Assembly (NCBI GenBank): GCA_002633005.1
Contig: NMRA01000076.1
Coordinates: 81,284-145,283 of the forward strand
Source of the DNA: Phoronis australis
Lineage: Eukaryota > Phoronida > Phoronidae
DNA: 64,000 nt
Direction: 5' to 3'
Shown here: in pieces, positions 23,501 to 32,200 of the stretch
How the letters are laid out: each line of letters begins with the position of its first letter
Numbering within the stretch: position 1 is the stretch's first letter
Notes under the pieces: model-generated
The model's database searches: none
Seen by the model: the letters and a program-made list of their open reading frames with translations, nothing else
What the model was told of the DNA's origin: nothing
Program-made: the position numbers and the translations under genes

Positions 23501-25023
23501 TTCAAGTCTTATAAACAGATCATGAAAACTTCTTTTACCAAGAATTAAATAAAAGGGATCTCCTGAGTTTCACTCTGGAGTTTTACTCAGTAGGTCTCAA
23601 TGTGTCGCGTGCGCACGTCTAATGCGTTGCAATAGGCACCAGGCCATCTGCACTTTAATTTCTTACCACTTCTGGTGCTTTTGCTACCTGTCTTTCCATC
23701 GCTATTTTGTTGGTTGTTTCCGTAGTCAAATATCCGGCGGAATTGTAAATGCACTTGCTTTTAGGAAATGATTCTCTTTTTATCCCATACGCGTTGAATC
23801 TGTCGAGGGAAATATGGCCATGTAATAAAGTTTTCCGTATTCACCTCCCGCACTACTTTAACAGCGACCTCTGACATAGAAAGTTCAAAAGATAGGTTAA
23901 TGTGGAATCGACGTCGTTAGCCGTTTCGATCACCAAACTTTCGGAAAATAGTTTAAAGTAATGCAATTATAGCAATGTCAATAACGCTCAACATACAATC
24001 AGGTCTCAATCGTAACATCTGGAACAGGACTGTTGATTATATGACAGTTCTGTCCCAGTTTTTATTTGCTAAATATTTTATCGTTTGCAACTCAGGTGCC
24101 GATTCCTCGCTAACTACAATATCAAATATTGTTGTTATTTAACTATTTTCAGGAGATGTTACAAGTTCAATGAAAAGTTACCCTTGCTTTCATCTTTGTT
24201 ATCTCTTTTCAAGTAATAAATCGCCACATTTAAAACTGTTTCTTTTACTAAAGAAAACTTGCAGGCCAACGCGCAAGTACATACATATAGGATGTGATCC
24301 GCCACGTAAACAGTCTGAGTGAAGTATTTAAAAAATCTGAGTAAAAAATGAAAGAAACTTAGGAATTCGAAGCGTATGGGATAAATATTCAGTCGAGGTC
24401 GATACGCGGAATAATGTCGAGTGGGATGACACTCCATGTACGCCACTCTCGGTACGTTTTGTGTATTTACACGGAAATTTGCAGCTTACAGCAAGGCCCA
24501 ATGAACAGTCCGTAGCGGTTTCAGACACTGGCATGTTTCAATGTTTGCATTTGTTTCAGTTCATTTTGTAGTGTGACTAACGTAATGTTGTTACTGTTGT
24601 GTTCTTGTTAAACTGTAAAACCAGATTTGTGATTTCGTCACTGTTGTCACTGAGACATACGCGAAAAATTATTCTGGGTAGTTAGTCTAAATCATGATAA
24701 TCCAAGACTGCGTTCCGTAGACGCGAGAATCGTGAGAAAACTCGATACAGTCAATCAAGACTTCGCGGCATTACAAGCGAATCACATGATCACACAATCT
24801 TTACTTTCGAGATACCTACATCTCCATGTACGGCACTCAGCACAACATCTGTTCTTCTCTTCTGTTTCAGCGCCTGCGTTCTGCTCGGCTTCCTGCTGCG
24901 GAATGGGGACCGTCCGATCCTGTAGCCCGGAAGAAGTATGCGTCACGTGACTACCATCGCGTGACCTTCAGGTCCGTTCATCTAGGCAAGGCCATGTTTT
25001 CAGAGAACATCGATGAGTTTTGA
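8507..25023 (+). CDS. SLC6 family Na+/Cl- dependent amino-acid/neurotransmitter transporter (multi-exon gene span)
   Basis: Span of a transporter gene assembled from 14 exons: 8507-8543, 9079-9204, 10252-10383, 11094-11221, 11607-11842, 12031-12163, 13094-13228, 13847-13950, gap, 15958-16070, 16701-16832, 19146-19245, 19619-19719, 23242-23430, 24871-25023. All borders are GT/AG and phases agree except across the N gap. The exons give about 606 codons; with the missing piece the length fits the 600-650 residues usual for SLC6. Visible hallmarks are [16 protein letters not shown] in TM1, [12 protein letters not shown] in TM2, a large glycosylated loop EL2, GQMFFSLG and SYNKFSNN in TM6, and LGLDSE in TM8. 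SLC6 proteins import small solutes with Na+ and usually Cl- across the plasma membrane. The TM1 position occupied by Asp in monoamine carriers is Gly here (SVGIGNVW), which favours an amino-acid, glycine or GABA-like substrate. The exact subfamily is not resolved. Confidence 0.93.
9079..9204 (+). CDS. SLC6 exon: TM1
   Basis: Encodes the N-terminal basic segment [14 protein letters not shown], then TM1 with [19 protein letters not shown] and AYSNGGG. This unwound helix supplies Na+ and substrate ligands in the family (the A, V/G and N of the SVGIGN stretch). The exon ends in phase 1 at 9204 before GTAAAC. Acceptors ending at 9074 or 9083 would start it in phase 0; the one ending at 9078 fits the proposed first exon. 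Confidence 0.92.
9275..9490 (+). repeat. Dispersed repeat family B, copy 1
   Basis: Intronic sequence matching 27825-28060 in order and orientation: TTTCTGAAAAA, CTCACTTGAGC, GTCTCTG, ACTGTGATG, GTTCATAA-like, and GAAGTGGGAG followed by AAGACCAAAT. Followed by a run of diverged TTAAGACTTAAGAC units to about 9600. Confidence 0.6.
10252..10383 (+). CDS. SLC6 exon: TM2
   Basis: The exon follows a TTTACAG acceptor, completes the Gly codon and reads [18 protein letters not shown], then [18 protein letters not shown]. The Tyr of FLIPY corresponds to the chloride-coordinating Tyr of the serotonin transporter, as I align them. Ends in phase 1 before GTACAAG. Confidence 0.93.
11094..11221 (+). CDS. 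SLC6 exon: TM3
   Basis: Follows a long pyrimidine tract (CTTTTCTTTTCAG). It encodes [20 protein letters not shown], then [20 protein letters not shown] and CGQ, matching SLC6 TM3 and the start of extracellular loop 2. The YYN motif is in the usual place, with the Tyr that lines the substrate site. Phase 1 in, phase 0 out. Confidence 0.93.
11607..11842 (+). CDS. SLC6 exon: extracellular loop 2
   Basis: Encodes [20 protein letters not shown], then a Cys- and Asn-rich stretch ending SASEEYWT. It has five N-glycosylation sequons (NWT, NAS, NCS, NAS, NTS) and several Cys, including the pair expected to form the EL2 disulphide. It closes with the EEYW sequence that normally precedes TM4. Phase 0 in, phase 2 out at GTGAGC. 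Confidence 0.9.
12031..12163 (+). CDS. SLC6 exon: TM4
   Basis: Encodes [20 protein letters not shown], then [20 protein letters not shown] and SAGK. The L.L...I...G...W.L..CL...W motif and the short basic loop KGVRSAGK are typical of SLC6 TM4 and the loop before TM5. Phase 2 in, phase 0 out. Confidence 0.93.
12560..12680 (+). mobile_element. LINE 3'-end fragment
   Basis: Contains a hairpin-like GAGGGCC...GGCCACCCTC segment with TGGAAAGCAGT between, then AATAATTAAAAATAAATAAA. This arrangement is typical of 3' ends of non-LTR retrotransposons. Inserted in the intron between the TM4 and TM5 exons, sense orientation. Confidence 0.45.
13094..13228 (+). CDS. SLC6 exon: TM5
   Basis: Encodes [20 protein letters not shown], then [20 protein letters not shown] and LLDVN. 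Matches the conserved SLC6 block V.YFTA.FPY..L.....RG.TL.GA..G...Y..P. Phase 0 at both ends, with acceptor TCTTGCAG and donor GTAAGT. Confidence 0.95.
13680..13772 (+). mobile_element. Second LINE-type 3' tail
   Basis: T-rich stretch, then CAGAGGCCTTTAATACAAATAAACG ending in a short (ATG)n-like tract (ATGATGATGATAATGATGA). This resembles LINE tails ending in simple repeats. Assignment is by pattern only. Confidence 0.35.
13847..13950 (+). CDS. SLC6 exon: TM6 (Na+/Cl- site)
   Basis: Encodes [20 protein letters not shown], then [15 protein letters not shown]. The Gln of AGQ and the Ser of FFSLG correspond to chloride ligands, and SYNKF is the family signature after TM6. Ends in phase 2 (TAC AA|GTAAGT). 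The following RDA-type TM7 exon is not visible and should enter in phase 2 inside or beside the N run. Confidence 0.93.
14534..15323. other. Assembly gap hiding SLC6 exon(s)
   Basis: 790 consecutive Ns. The exon before the gap ends in phase 2 and the exon after it starts in phase 1. At least one coding exon (phase 2 in, phase 1 out), covering the loop after TM6 and TM7, must therefore be hidden here. The 5' edge (about 14499-14533) begins with a CAGTGGCGGA sequence typical of DNA-transposon ends, so a repeat probably caused the gap. Confidence 0.9.
15588..15633 (-). ncRNA. Hammerhead-ribozyme-like motif (left arm, opposite strand)
   Basis: Reverse-complement counterpart of 15803-15848, with the same core (CTGAGGA at 15629-15623, GAAA, GTC, ACTT/AAGT) and only loop II differing. 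Retention of stem and core bases while the loop varies is consistent with structural constraint or recent duplication. Confidence 0.48.
15803..15848 (+). ncRNA. Hammerhead-ribozyme-like motif (right arm)
   Basis: Order: ACTT (stem I), CTGAGGA, an unpaired T, GGTGT/ACACC (stem II, loop 15820-15829), GAAA, CATG palindrome (very short stem III), GTC, then AAGT (stem I). The predicted cut would follow C15844. It fits the CUGANGA...GAAA...UH consensus except for the extra U before stem II. Short stem III is what Penelope-type hammerheads show. Confidence 0.5.
15958..16070 (+). CDS. SLC6 exon: TM8 region with Na2-site LGLDSE
   Basis: Encodes [20 protein letters not shown], then [17 protein letters not shown]. 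The [10 protein letters not shown] block and LGLDS are among the strongest SLC6 signatures; the Asp and Ser of GLDS are Na2 ligands in the family. Phase 1 in, phase 0 out at GTGAGA. The acceptor is CATTTCCAG. Confidence 0.95.
16701..16832 (+). CDS. SLC6 exon: end of TM8 to TM9
   Basis: Encodes [20 protein letters not shown], then [20 protein letters not shown] and CITR. It corresponds to the F...E....A..DE.P...R.......C...FL.GL block. Phase 0 at both ends, with acceptor CTTACACAG and donor GTAAGC. Confidence 0.94.
17460..19080. repeat. Diverged repeat array, block 1 (SLC6 intron)
   Basis: Irregular units containing TGTCCGTCCGTCCATCTGG-like tracts, TTTTCATGAAATTTG-like phrases, TCGGATGGATCAGA-like phrases and CTAGTGGC(A/C)A phrases recur every 200-400 bases. 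The last unit (about 18890-19080) closely parallels 22250-22440. Intronic; no coding capacity. Confidence 0.6.
19146..19245 (+). CDS. SLC6 exon: TM10
   Basis: Encodes [20 protein letters not shown], then [14 protein letters not shown]. It matches the family G..Y...L.D.Y.....L...A..E...I.W.YG. Acceptor GTTAATAG, donor GTGAGT, phase 0 in and phase 1 out. It is flanked by long introns filled with a repeat array. Confidence 0.94.
19619..19719 (+). CDS. SLC6 exon: TM11
   Basis: Encodes [20 protein letters not shown], then [13 protein letters not shown]. It matches the SLC6 pattern ..RF..D...MLG.....YW...W....P. Phase 1 in, phase 0 out. Confidence 0.94.
19798..21175. mobile_element. Putative non-autonomous DNA transposon
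   Basis: Terminal sequences ACCGCATTTATCCACCTT (about 19806-19823) and, reverse-complemented, ACCGTATTTATCCACCTT (about 21149-21166) form an inverted repeat. No transposase frame is visible inside. No clear target duplication was found, so the boundaries are approximate. Confidence 0.45.
21420..22440. repeat. Diverged repeat array, block 2 (SLC6 intron)
   Basis: Same kinds of units as block 1, in the same order near its end: TATCTC, TTTGGCAA, TCGGATGAAT, TTTCTATTACTTTT, CCAAACTCC, then CTGACT..GCGCC-like and TTTACTAGTATTGCT. It lies in the next large intron but one, beyond two exons. Confidence 0.55.
22739..22997 (+). mobile_element. tRNA-related SINE-like insertion nested in the MITE
   Basis: Flanked by an 18-base direct repeat ATATTTACAATAATTCTT (22721-22738 and 22998-23015), as expected for LINE-mediated insertion. 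Contains a tRNA-like part at 22820-22892. About 80 bases precede that part, which is unusual for a SINE with a 5' tRNA head. Confidence 0.65.
22820..22892 (+). tRNA. tRNA-like sequence (pseudo-tRNA-Thr-type, anticodon-position GGT)
   Basis: Cloverleaf can be drawn: box A TGGCTCAGTGG, anticodon stem TCTGC/GCAGA with loop ACGGTTA, T arm CTGGG TTCGAGT CCCGG including box B GGTTCGAGTCC. Defects are C instead of T at the position before the anticodon and a G-G mismatch at the acceptor end. It sits inside an element with target duplications, so it is more likely a Pol III promoter of a SINE than a working tRNA gene. Confidence 0.5.
23242..23430 (+). CDS. SLC6 exon: TM12
   Basis: Encodes [20 protein letters not shown], then [20 protein letters not shown] and a final helix ending QQKGTLSQ. 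The Y.YP.WA...GW.......P.... block marks the loop and last helix of SLC6. Phase 0 at both ends. The initial Met is internal; it follows a TTATAG acceptor. Confidence 0.94.
24871..25023 (+). CDS. SLC6 terminal exon: cytoplasmic C-terminus and stop
   Basis: Follows TTCTGTTTCAG. It encodes [20 protein letters not shown] and a basic tail ending MFSENIDEF, with TGA at 25021-25023. The P...WGP segment is the usual start of the SLC6 C-terminal tail. The tail is short, about 50 residues, with no obvious class I PDZ ligand. Confidence 0.93.
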   Translation, partial: RLRSARLPAAEWGPSDPVARKKYASRDYHRVTFRSVHLGKAMFSENIDEF

Positions 25024-26133
25024 GGGCGAATGAATTGAGAAATACTACTATTGTTTGTAAAGATGGACCAGATACCGATATAAAGATAATATACTTACAC
25101 CATTTCTCACTTACATAGGTTGACTGCGAAACTGTGAGACCAAAATTCGAATTGAACCCGTTGGTATGTATCAGAGGTCTCATTCGAAAAATCTGATATC
25201 CAATATACACACACTGATACATCCCTCGTAATTTACACTTAGGAATTTATAACGACACAATTTGGGTATCGTGTACAAAACAATTTGTACAATAACTGAA
25301 TTATATACATATTCATGGACAGTTAATGTCAGTTATAACAAGATACACTATGCACTATTAAAGCTGTTTCTTAGTTACCAGAGAAAAGCAGGCTGTCATC
25401 CTCGCAAGCTTCGAAACATCTGCACGAACCACTGAACCGCAGCATCGGGCACACAAACAAAAACATCATCTCGAACGGCAAAACTCGAGCGTACAAAAAC
25501 TTCAAACTCATCGACACGTTCACCGAATCATCAATTCGAATCCCGTAATGAAAGTGTTCATAAAGTGGTTTTGTGAACGATTTATGATCGTGACAATATA
25601 ATCTTGGTGTTCTGATCGCGTTGTTTGTTTGCCTGTATGATCCTAAGATCCGGGCTGATGAGTCAGTGATTCGTCCAGTCACCAGGTGGCGAGGCCGTCT
25701 CAATTACTAGTCGGCTCACCTAGAACTGCCAAACAACAAACCTAGTGGAATTTGTCAGTCCGCTCAAAATAGTTCGGCAAAGGAGAAATTTAAGACAAAC
25801 AGAAACAGAAGTTATGAAAAATAGAAATGATCGCTCCGTTTTGTTTTTGATACGGCAAGAAGCACCTGATTCGGGCAAGTACGACAAGTAGAGAAACGCT
25901 CGTTTCCAACGTGTTCCACATACGAAAATCGAAACGATGCGCATTGTACATATATAAAATAGTAGTGTACAAGTTTTACTTAGTGTAAATATTATGACAA
26001 TATATAATAGAAGACTTACTTCTAATTGGTATATACATTAACGAGCGCCTCATATACAAAGCATAGTTTTGATTCGTCTGTTGTCAATGCCAGTACAATA
26101 TCATTGGGACTGAGGTAATATGTACAACTGTGG
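25024..26133. other. Intergenic region between convergent genes
   Basis: About 1.1 kb between the SLC6 stop codon and the stop codon of the opposite-strand gene. It should hold both 3' untranslated regions. AT-rich, no recognisable coding or repeat structure. Confidence 0.6.
25357..25362 (+). promoter_or_regulatory. Candidate poly(A) signal for the SLC6 gene
   Basis: ATTAAA variant about 335 bases after the stop codon. No AATAAA is seen closer to the stop. Supported only by the hexamer and its position. Confidence 0.25.
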
Positions 26134-26285
26134 TTAACTTTGATTTTCATGTTGGTAGTTTATATTGTCCATTTGAAATATTTCCGACTTGTTCCCAGAA
26201 CGCAGACGACAAATCGCGAACATAGCTAGCATGCCCAAAACTAACCCGCCAATACACACACCAAATCCAAGGCCAATCATGTCAC
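26134..26285 (-). CDS. LolA-like/PAN gene exon 16: transmembrane helix, tail and stop
   Basis: After AAATTTCAG the exon reads DMIGLGFGVCIGGLVLGMLA, then MFAICRLRSGNKSEIFQMDN and INYQHENQS with TAA at 26136-26134. One Gly-rich helix with basic residues (CRLRSGNK) on its C-terminal side indicates type I topology and a roughly 25-residue cytoplasmic tail. Phase 1 entry matches exon 15. Confidence 0.85.
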
Positions 26286-29200
26286 CTGAAATTTTAGACA
26301 CCAGTAGTCAATTGCGTGAGAGTAACAAATATCAATCTTGATTGTTTACGAAGTTCTTCAAACTGATTTTTTCATGTGTCGCAAGGTGTAGAATTTCACA
26401 AAACCGAAGCGTTTATGGTAGTATCTGGCGGCAAAATGACCACTTCAGTGCGGGGTTGGGTCATTTTTTTATGAGAACGCCATCAGGTAATGATGATGAT
26501 GGTGATAATCATCATATCATTACGAGAAAATAGGTCGCAAGCTGGTGGCATAGAGATCGTAGATTGGTGTTTCCATTGTTCACTTTGTTTATCTTTATTA
26601 TAATAAAGACAATGACTAGCATATATCGGTAACCGCCTGATTTGCGCCCAAGTTACGATATCCATGCCACCTTTAGTGTTACATTCAACAAAGACGCAAA
26701 AAAGGGGAAAATGGTAGCGTCCCCTACGTGATAGCCATGCGACGCGCTTACGCTCGTCGCATAGATGTCGCGAGCTAAACAATGCCTTGCGAGCTTGACA
26801 CGACGTCATTTGGCATGGGCTAGATTTATTGAAGTCCAAAATTACATGGAAAAATGAACAATTGGTTGAACACAAATGAAGTTCTGCTGTAAGTACAATA
26901 CAAAAAATAAATGAATAGATTGGGTTACGCAGGACTTTATTGACTTGTCTGTGTGTATTTTGCCAAATGTCTACAAACTATAGATTTTAACTGAGTAAAA
27001 TGATAATATTCTCTAACAGAAGAAAGCCTTAAGAATTGGATTTTTGACTTTATACCAATTTGCCATTAACTGGGTCACGTGACCATCTCTTTTTAGTAAA
27101 ATTTGGCAAAAATAAGGGTACATCCATAGAAAAACGAGGGTACATGACCAAATTGCATTCAATATAAATGCTTTAGATAAAATCTCAAAAACTCTGTTAC
27201 AGTTTGCTAAGTTATTATTTCGTTTTCATTTTATGCTACTTTTCAGTTTTGTTCGTAAAACTCATGCGTGTCCCATTTTTATAGCCTCTGATACAAAACT
27301 GGAAGTTGCAAAAAACAATTCCTGACAGCGTTCTGGAGGACAGTGCATAGTACATGGGATCTGAAAGGTTCAAAGGAACCCGAAAAGCCAATTCTGAGAC
27401 GAGATGTTCCGAAGTTTGCCAAATTTCGACATTTTTCGAGGATCCTAAATAGCCTTAAAAGAAACTCCAGTTGATTTGTAGCTTCGCGTGGTACTTTTTG
27501 TAATTTTAAATATGTCGATTGCGTACAACAAGCATTTTCAATTATGCACATTGAAGGGCCTATACTGTATCGTCTGCCATGAGTAGAAACAAGGACCCCT
27601 GTCTTTGTGAAGTTATTGACTGAGCCTCGAACATTATTACAGATTTGGAAATTACAAACCAATGTGTTCACCTCGGCAAAAGTCAACAATTGTAAAGCAG
27701 TGTACGCCGTAATTTTCAAAAACTTACCAGACATTAGATTTTGGTCTATCATCTCAGACTAACCAACATTGGCGTACAACAGATTCGCTGGAAAACTGGC
27801 CTGTTTCATGAAAAGTTACTGACGCTCCACATAAATATTTCTGAAAAAATACTTAACTCTCACTTGAGCGTAAATGCAGTCTCTGAGAACGTACGCTTCA
27901 CTGCTAGTTAAGCTGATATAATTTTTACAAATTGTTTCTGGACTGTGATGTGTTCATAAACATTTAACTAAACCTTCATTCCACAATTGTGAAGTGGGAG
28001 CGGAAGACCAAATTTCCGTCTTGAGTCTGACGTCACATCTCAAGAAACAGACCCCAGAGCAACTGCCTTCATAAATGTCGAATACTTACTACTACTATAA
28101 CTGTTCGCACTTTTCACTGGTTCTGTGTGCGGTGCAACATATTGATGTGCGGTTCCTGTAAGAGGAAGTGATATGTTCTGTCTTCAGGTTTCACTCCAAA
28201 ATTATAACACTAAAACGGCATTAAAACAGCGTTGCGTGGAAGAAACTAACTATGGACTTGGACCATTTAACGCATTGAAATTAGTCTCAGCTTCTTCCTT
28301 AGTCAGATGAGAAGTAAGTGTATTCTTACAAAGAACTAAGATTTATCTATATCTCGAAGCCATGCTGGGCGAATAAAATGACACTCCGTGACAAGGTCAA
28401 CTTTTAGAACCTGGGCTCGAGCAATAACGAACCGTCATCTTTTTCCAAGTCCAGAAATAGCCCCTGGAGTGTTTGATTAAGGACCAATTTGAGATCAATG
28501 TCAAAATACCAAGTGGCCTTTGTGACGGAAAGCGTATATTGAGCATTTGGCTGTCAATGTTGAATTCGTTAATGTAGCGTTTTGGGGTTTAAAAAGTTTA
28601 CCGCGTTCATCTCATCTTGAATTGTGGTCGAATGTGCCAGCAATTCGAGTCACAACCAAAAGATAGATGCGCCATTTTCGAGTTACGGTTGCCCTAAGGT
28701 TGGCTAAGCTAAATTATTTCTGAAGCGTTATCTTTAGATGTTGATGGTTTCGACGTTCTTGTTGGTAACGGTAATTTAATCCTATCGCGGTAAGGAGTTT
28801 TAAGAGAGGGACGTTTTATGAGAGGAAAAGGACCGATTCGATTATCGTTTTCAGCCTGCTAAACAGGGTGAAATTGCTTTAACATGTTCATCCATATCTG
28901 GCGAGATCACGCAAAAGTGCCCAGAAAAGATACATTGTAGGCCTATCAGCGTATGTTCCTAATACCCCCAACACACCAGCAAAAAGGACGGCAACAGAAA
29001 GTGATTGGAAGTGTGCATCGGAATGTTGAACTATGTGTAAATGGAAAATGTAGGCAAAATTTCATCATATTTCACGTGTTCAAACCGATTTTTCCTGTTG
29101 CGAGAATTTCGCGAGAGACTGGTGTGATTGAGTGTACCCACGGTCAATCAACTTACTGTTGTAAAAATCGCACGTCTTGTACACTGTCTTTGTGTCAACC

Positions 29201-32200
29201 TGCCCCACCTTGAGATTTCGTATTCTCTGACTGTCCAATATGCAGGCGTTGTCTTCTGCACAGAAACCGAATCCGCTGCACCCCTCGCCCATATCTCTGA
29301 CACACAGTTTGGCACAGTCCTCGGGGTACGATCCAACCACTACCATCTTGTTGACTGAGGGAAGTGTGGTGTTTTGACTTATTACGTTAAAGTCGGCAGT
29401 ATATTTTCCTGAAATTGAGTAAGTTTTTTTAATTACGGACCAAAAATTGGAGACTATAGAAGCAATGGTAGTAACAATCACGAATAAACGACGTTTCGGC
29501 TTCTTCCTTATAGCATCTTCAGGTAGGGCTGAGGGAAACGGAAATATGTAATGATCATTTACCAAATTCTTGAAACATCGTCACGAATCATCCTATCCTA
29601 CATACCAGTGTTGTGTTATGACATTTTCTAGTACACAGTACTCTTGTCATACTTTTCCTGTGAACTATTGTTTTTTTACTAAATTTGCATCGATCTTGTT
29701 TCACCGTTTTGCGACAAAGAATAGCTAATAAAGCCGTCAATATTGAGTACTTACTAGAATAGTGATTGCAAGATGGCTTAGACTTCACATTTTTCGCCGG
29801 CACGTCTAACACGTGATCCTTGCCCAGCAAGCAAGTGCGTGACAAACGACAGAAGTCAAACGATCTGCACGTGAAGTCCTTGTGTTGTAAACATGCCTTA
29901 GCACAATCCTCTTCATTTGTTATTCCACTGGCTAAGTAGTGCTGCTTCGTGACAACGCTTGTACCGGGATACAATTGAAACTGGAGAACGTAGAGTCCTG
30001 CAATAGTGAAAATGCAAATGGCAGTGGAAAAACCGGCAATGTTGCGACAGGATAATGACTTGCTGTGTAACGCTTTCTGACTATCATGGCTTTTGGACAT
30101 TCGAGACAATTTGGGCCTCTAGAGTACTAAAACTTATGATAGAGGTTTTCTCTACAGAGAATCACCAGGGTCTACAACATTCACTGCAGTAACTACTTTG
30201 AGATATTGAAACGAGGTGAGATATCTCTCCAAAAAAGCACGCGATACAGCTCAATAAAACCAATCTAGAGACTTTCCAGACTAGTAGTACGTCTAGTCGT
30301 TCAATTCTCAAAGATGTACTTTAATGAGGGTATGTATCGTACATGAACTAAATGAACACACATTTTGTAATGCGCTTTGTAGTTAGTGACTATCCGTTGA
30401 ACCCCTGCATGGTGTTCACTGCATCAGTCTCACAAATAGGACTTTGGAAGACTCATCCCTTCATTAAGTCGGGGCAACGAAAATTCTAAACATTTTGCGA
30501 ACCAGAATTTAAGTTGTTAACTTGTGTTAGTGGCTAATGAAGCTTGCTAACTGATGCTCCACAGAACTCTCTTCTTGTTTTCTTCCACATAATTTTCCAA
30601 AGCAATTCGATCTCAAAGATCCGTGATGAGGTTTATACAGTTAATGTGCCCTCGTTATTAGATCTACTCACATATGTGTGGAACGCCTACGTGTTGTTTT
30701 GAGAACGTGTGCATTCTAGCTGTTCAGTGCATGCGTGAATCTGGAAGTCGCTTATAGAACACGGCCAGAGTATATACTAGTACAAGATATATTTATATCA
30801 TAATGGCAATACACACATGAATCCGGAAGTCTTCCTCACCGCGGATGAACCTGCGGTACTGATTTTACAATCTAGCTAGGCTGTGCCGTAACTCTCTACT
30901 GTTTGAAAAGAAATTTCCGTTGAACAACTTGTTTTGGGCACGCTTTGCAGCAATTTGTTATGAAATACGCCTTAATCTCTCTCGTGTGTTTTATTAACGA
31001 CTTACTGATTTACGCTTGAACAGCGACAATTGCTTTGCCCAGAAATAAATTCCAGTTTGACTAAGGAACAATTTGAGACCAATTTTATAATTGCAGATGG
31101 TTTAAATCACAAATGGCTTTTGTGATGTCAAGGCGGGCTTATAACCGCTTAAAAACTACTTTCATGATTCAAACGAGATCTTAAAATGTTAAAACTGCTT
31201 ACTTGCATACAAGTCACAGTTGTCGTGTTTGGTAACGACGCTAGCGTCATCTGACGGATGAAAATGACTTAGGAGGCATTCACCGACGTTGTTGCAGTAG
31301 TCAAAGGAATTGCAGTCGAAATCCACTTCCGTCGAACAGGCTCGAGCGCACTCGTCCACACTGAGGTCGGGGATTACTTTATCGTTCTTCAAAAGAACCA
31401 CTTGTTTTTTAAAGAACTTGAACTCTTCTAGGTATGAACCTGTGTGAAAGTTGATAGCAAAGCAATTACCGACAAACGGTTAGGGAAATTACGCATTGAT
31501 CTGCCCACGGTCACTTAGTACATATCGCGTTCGGCGCCTTCCATGTGATTATACAACACTTCGCCTGTATTCTATATGTATAATAGCTATAATGTGCTTA
31601 ATATTGTAATCCGAGCTTGGTAATTTTATAGGGAAATTCGCGATTTTCCTAGTTAGTGACCATGGCATGCCTTGGATTTTACTTAACTTATAACTTCATT
31701 TGGGTGCGTGTTGTGCATTTACGTAAGAATAGTGACAGTATAGCGGTGTCTGAGAGGATGATTTTCTCATCAGGAAATCTTACGCCAACAGGATTTGCAT
31801 GCACGTGGACTAGAAAGCGTGCACTGTTCACCCCATGCAAGAGTGTCCAGAGAATTCTTCTGCAGGTCAAAGGCTTTATGGCGCCGTCACAGATTGAGAT
31901 GAGCGTGTCGCTATTCATGGGCGTGGCCGAATTCGTTTTGATGGAGACATTTACGCACATGTTAAAAGTACTAGTTTCAGAGTAAAAAAAACGAACAATA
32001 AATAAGGCAAACGACCCACATTACTATTTTTAGATTGAAAAGTAGATATTACCCGCCCTCGAAATTTTAAATTTGATGCATTGATGCACGTTAAGTTGTG
32101 AATCGACTGGGACGGGTTAGTCACAGTCTGGCTTATGCTCGCTTAGGTGTTGGGGTAACAAAGCTCTGAATGTTAGCGTAGGAGTCGCCTCATGTCATCC

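Noticed and set aside
29080-29565. Apparent 161-codon independent gene
   Set aside because: Only 29408-29157 is exonic (acceptor and donor present, phase 1-1). The rest reads into introns.
29588-30109. Apparent 173-codon type II membrane protein starting at an ATG at 30109
   Set aside because: The hydrophobic segment is the translated pyrimidine tract of the intron. An acceptor at 29998 starts the exon at the same module position and phase as the other PAN exons.
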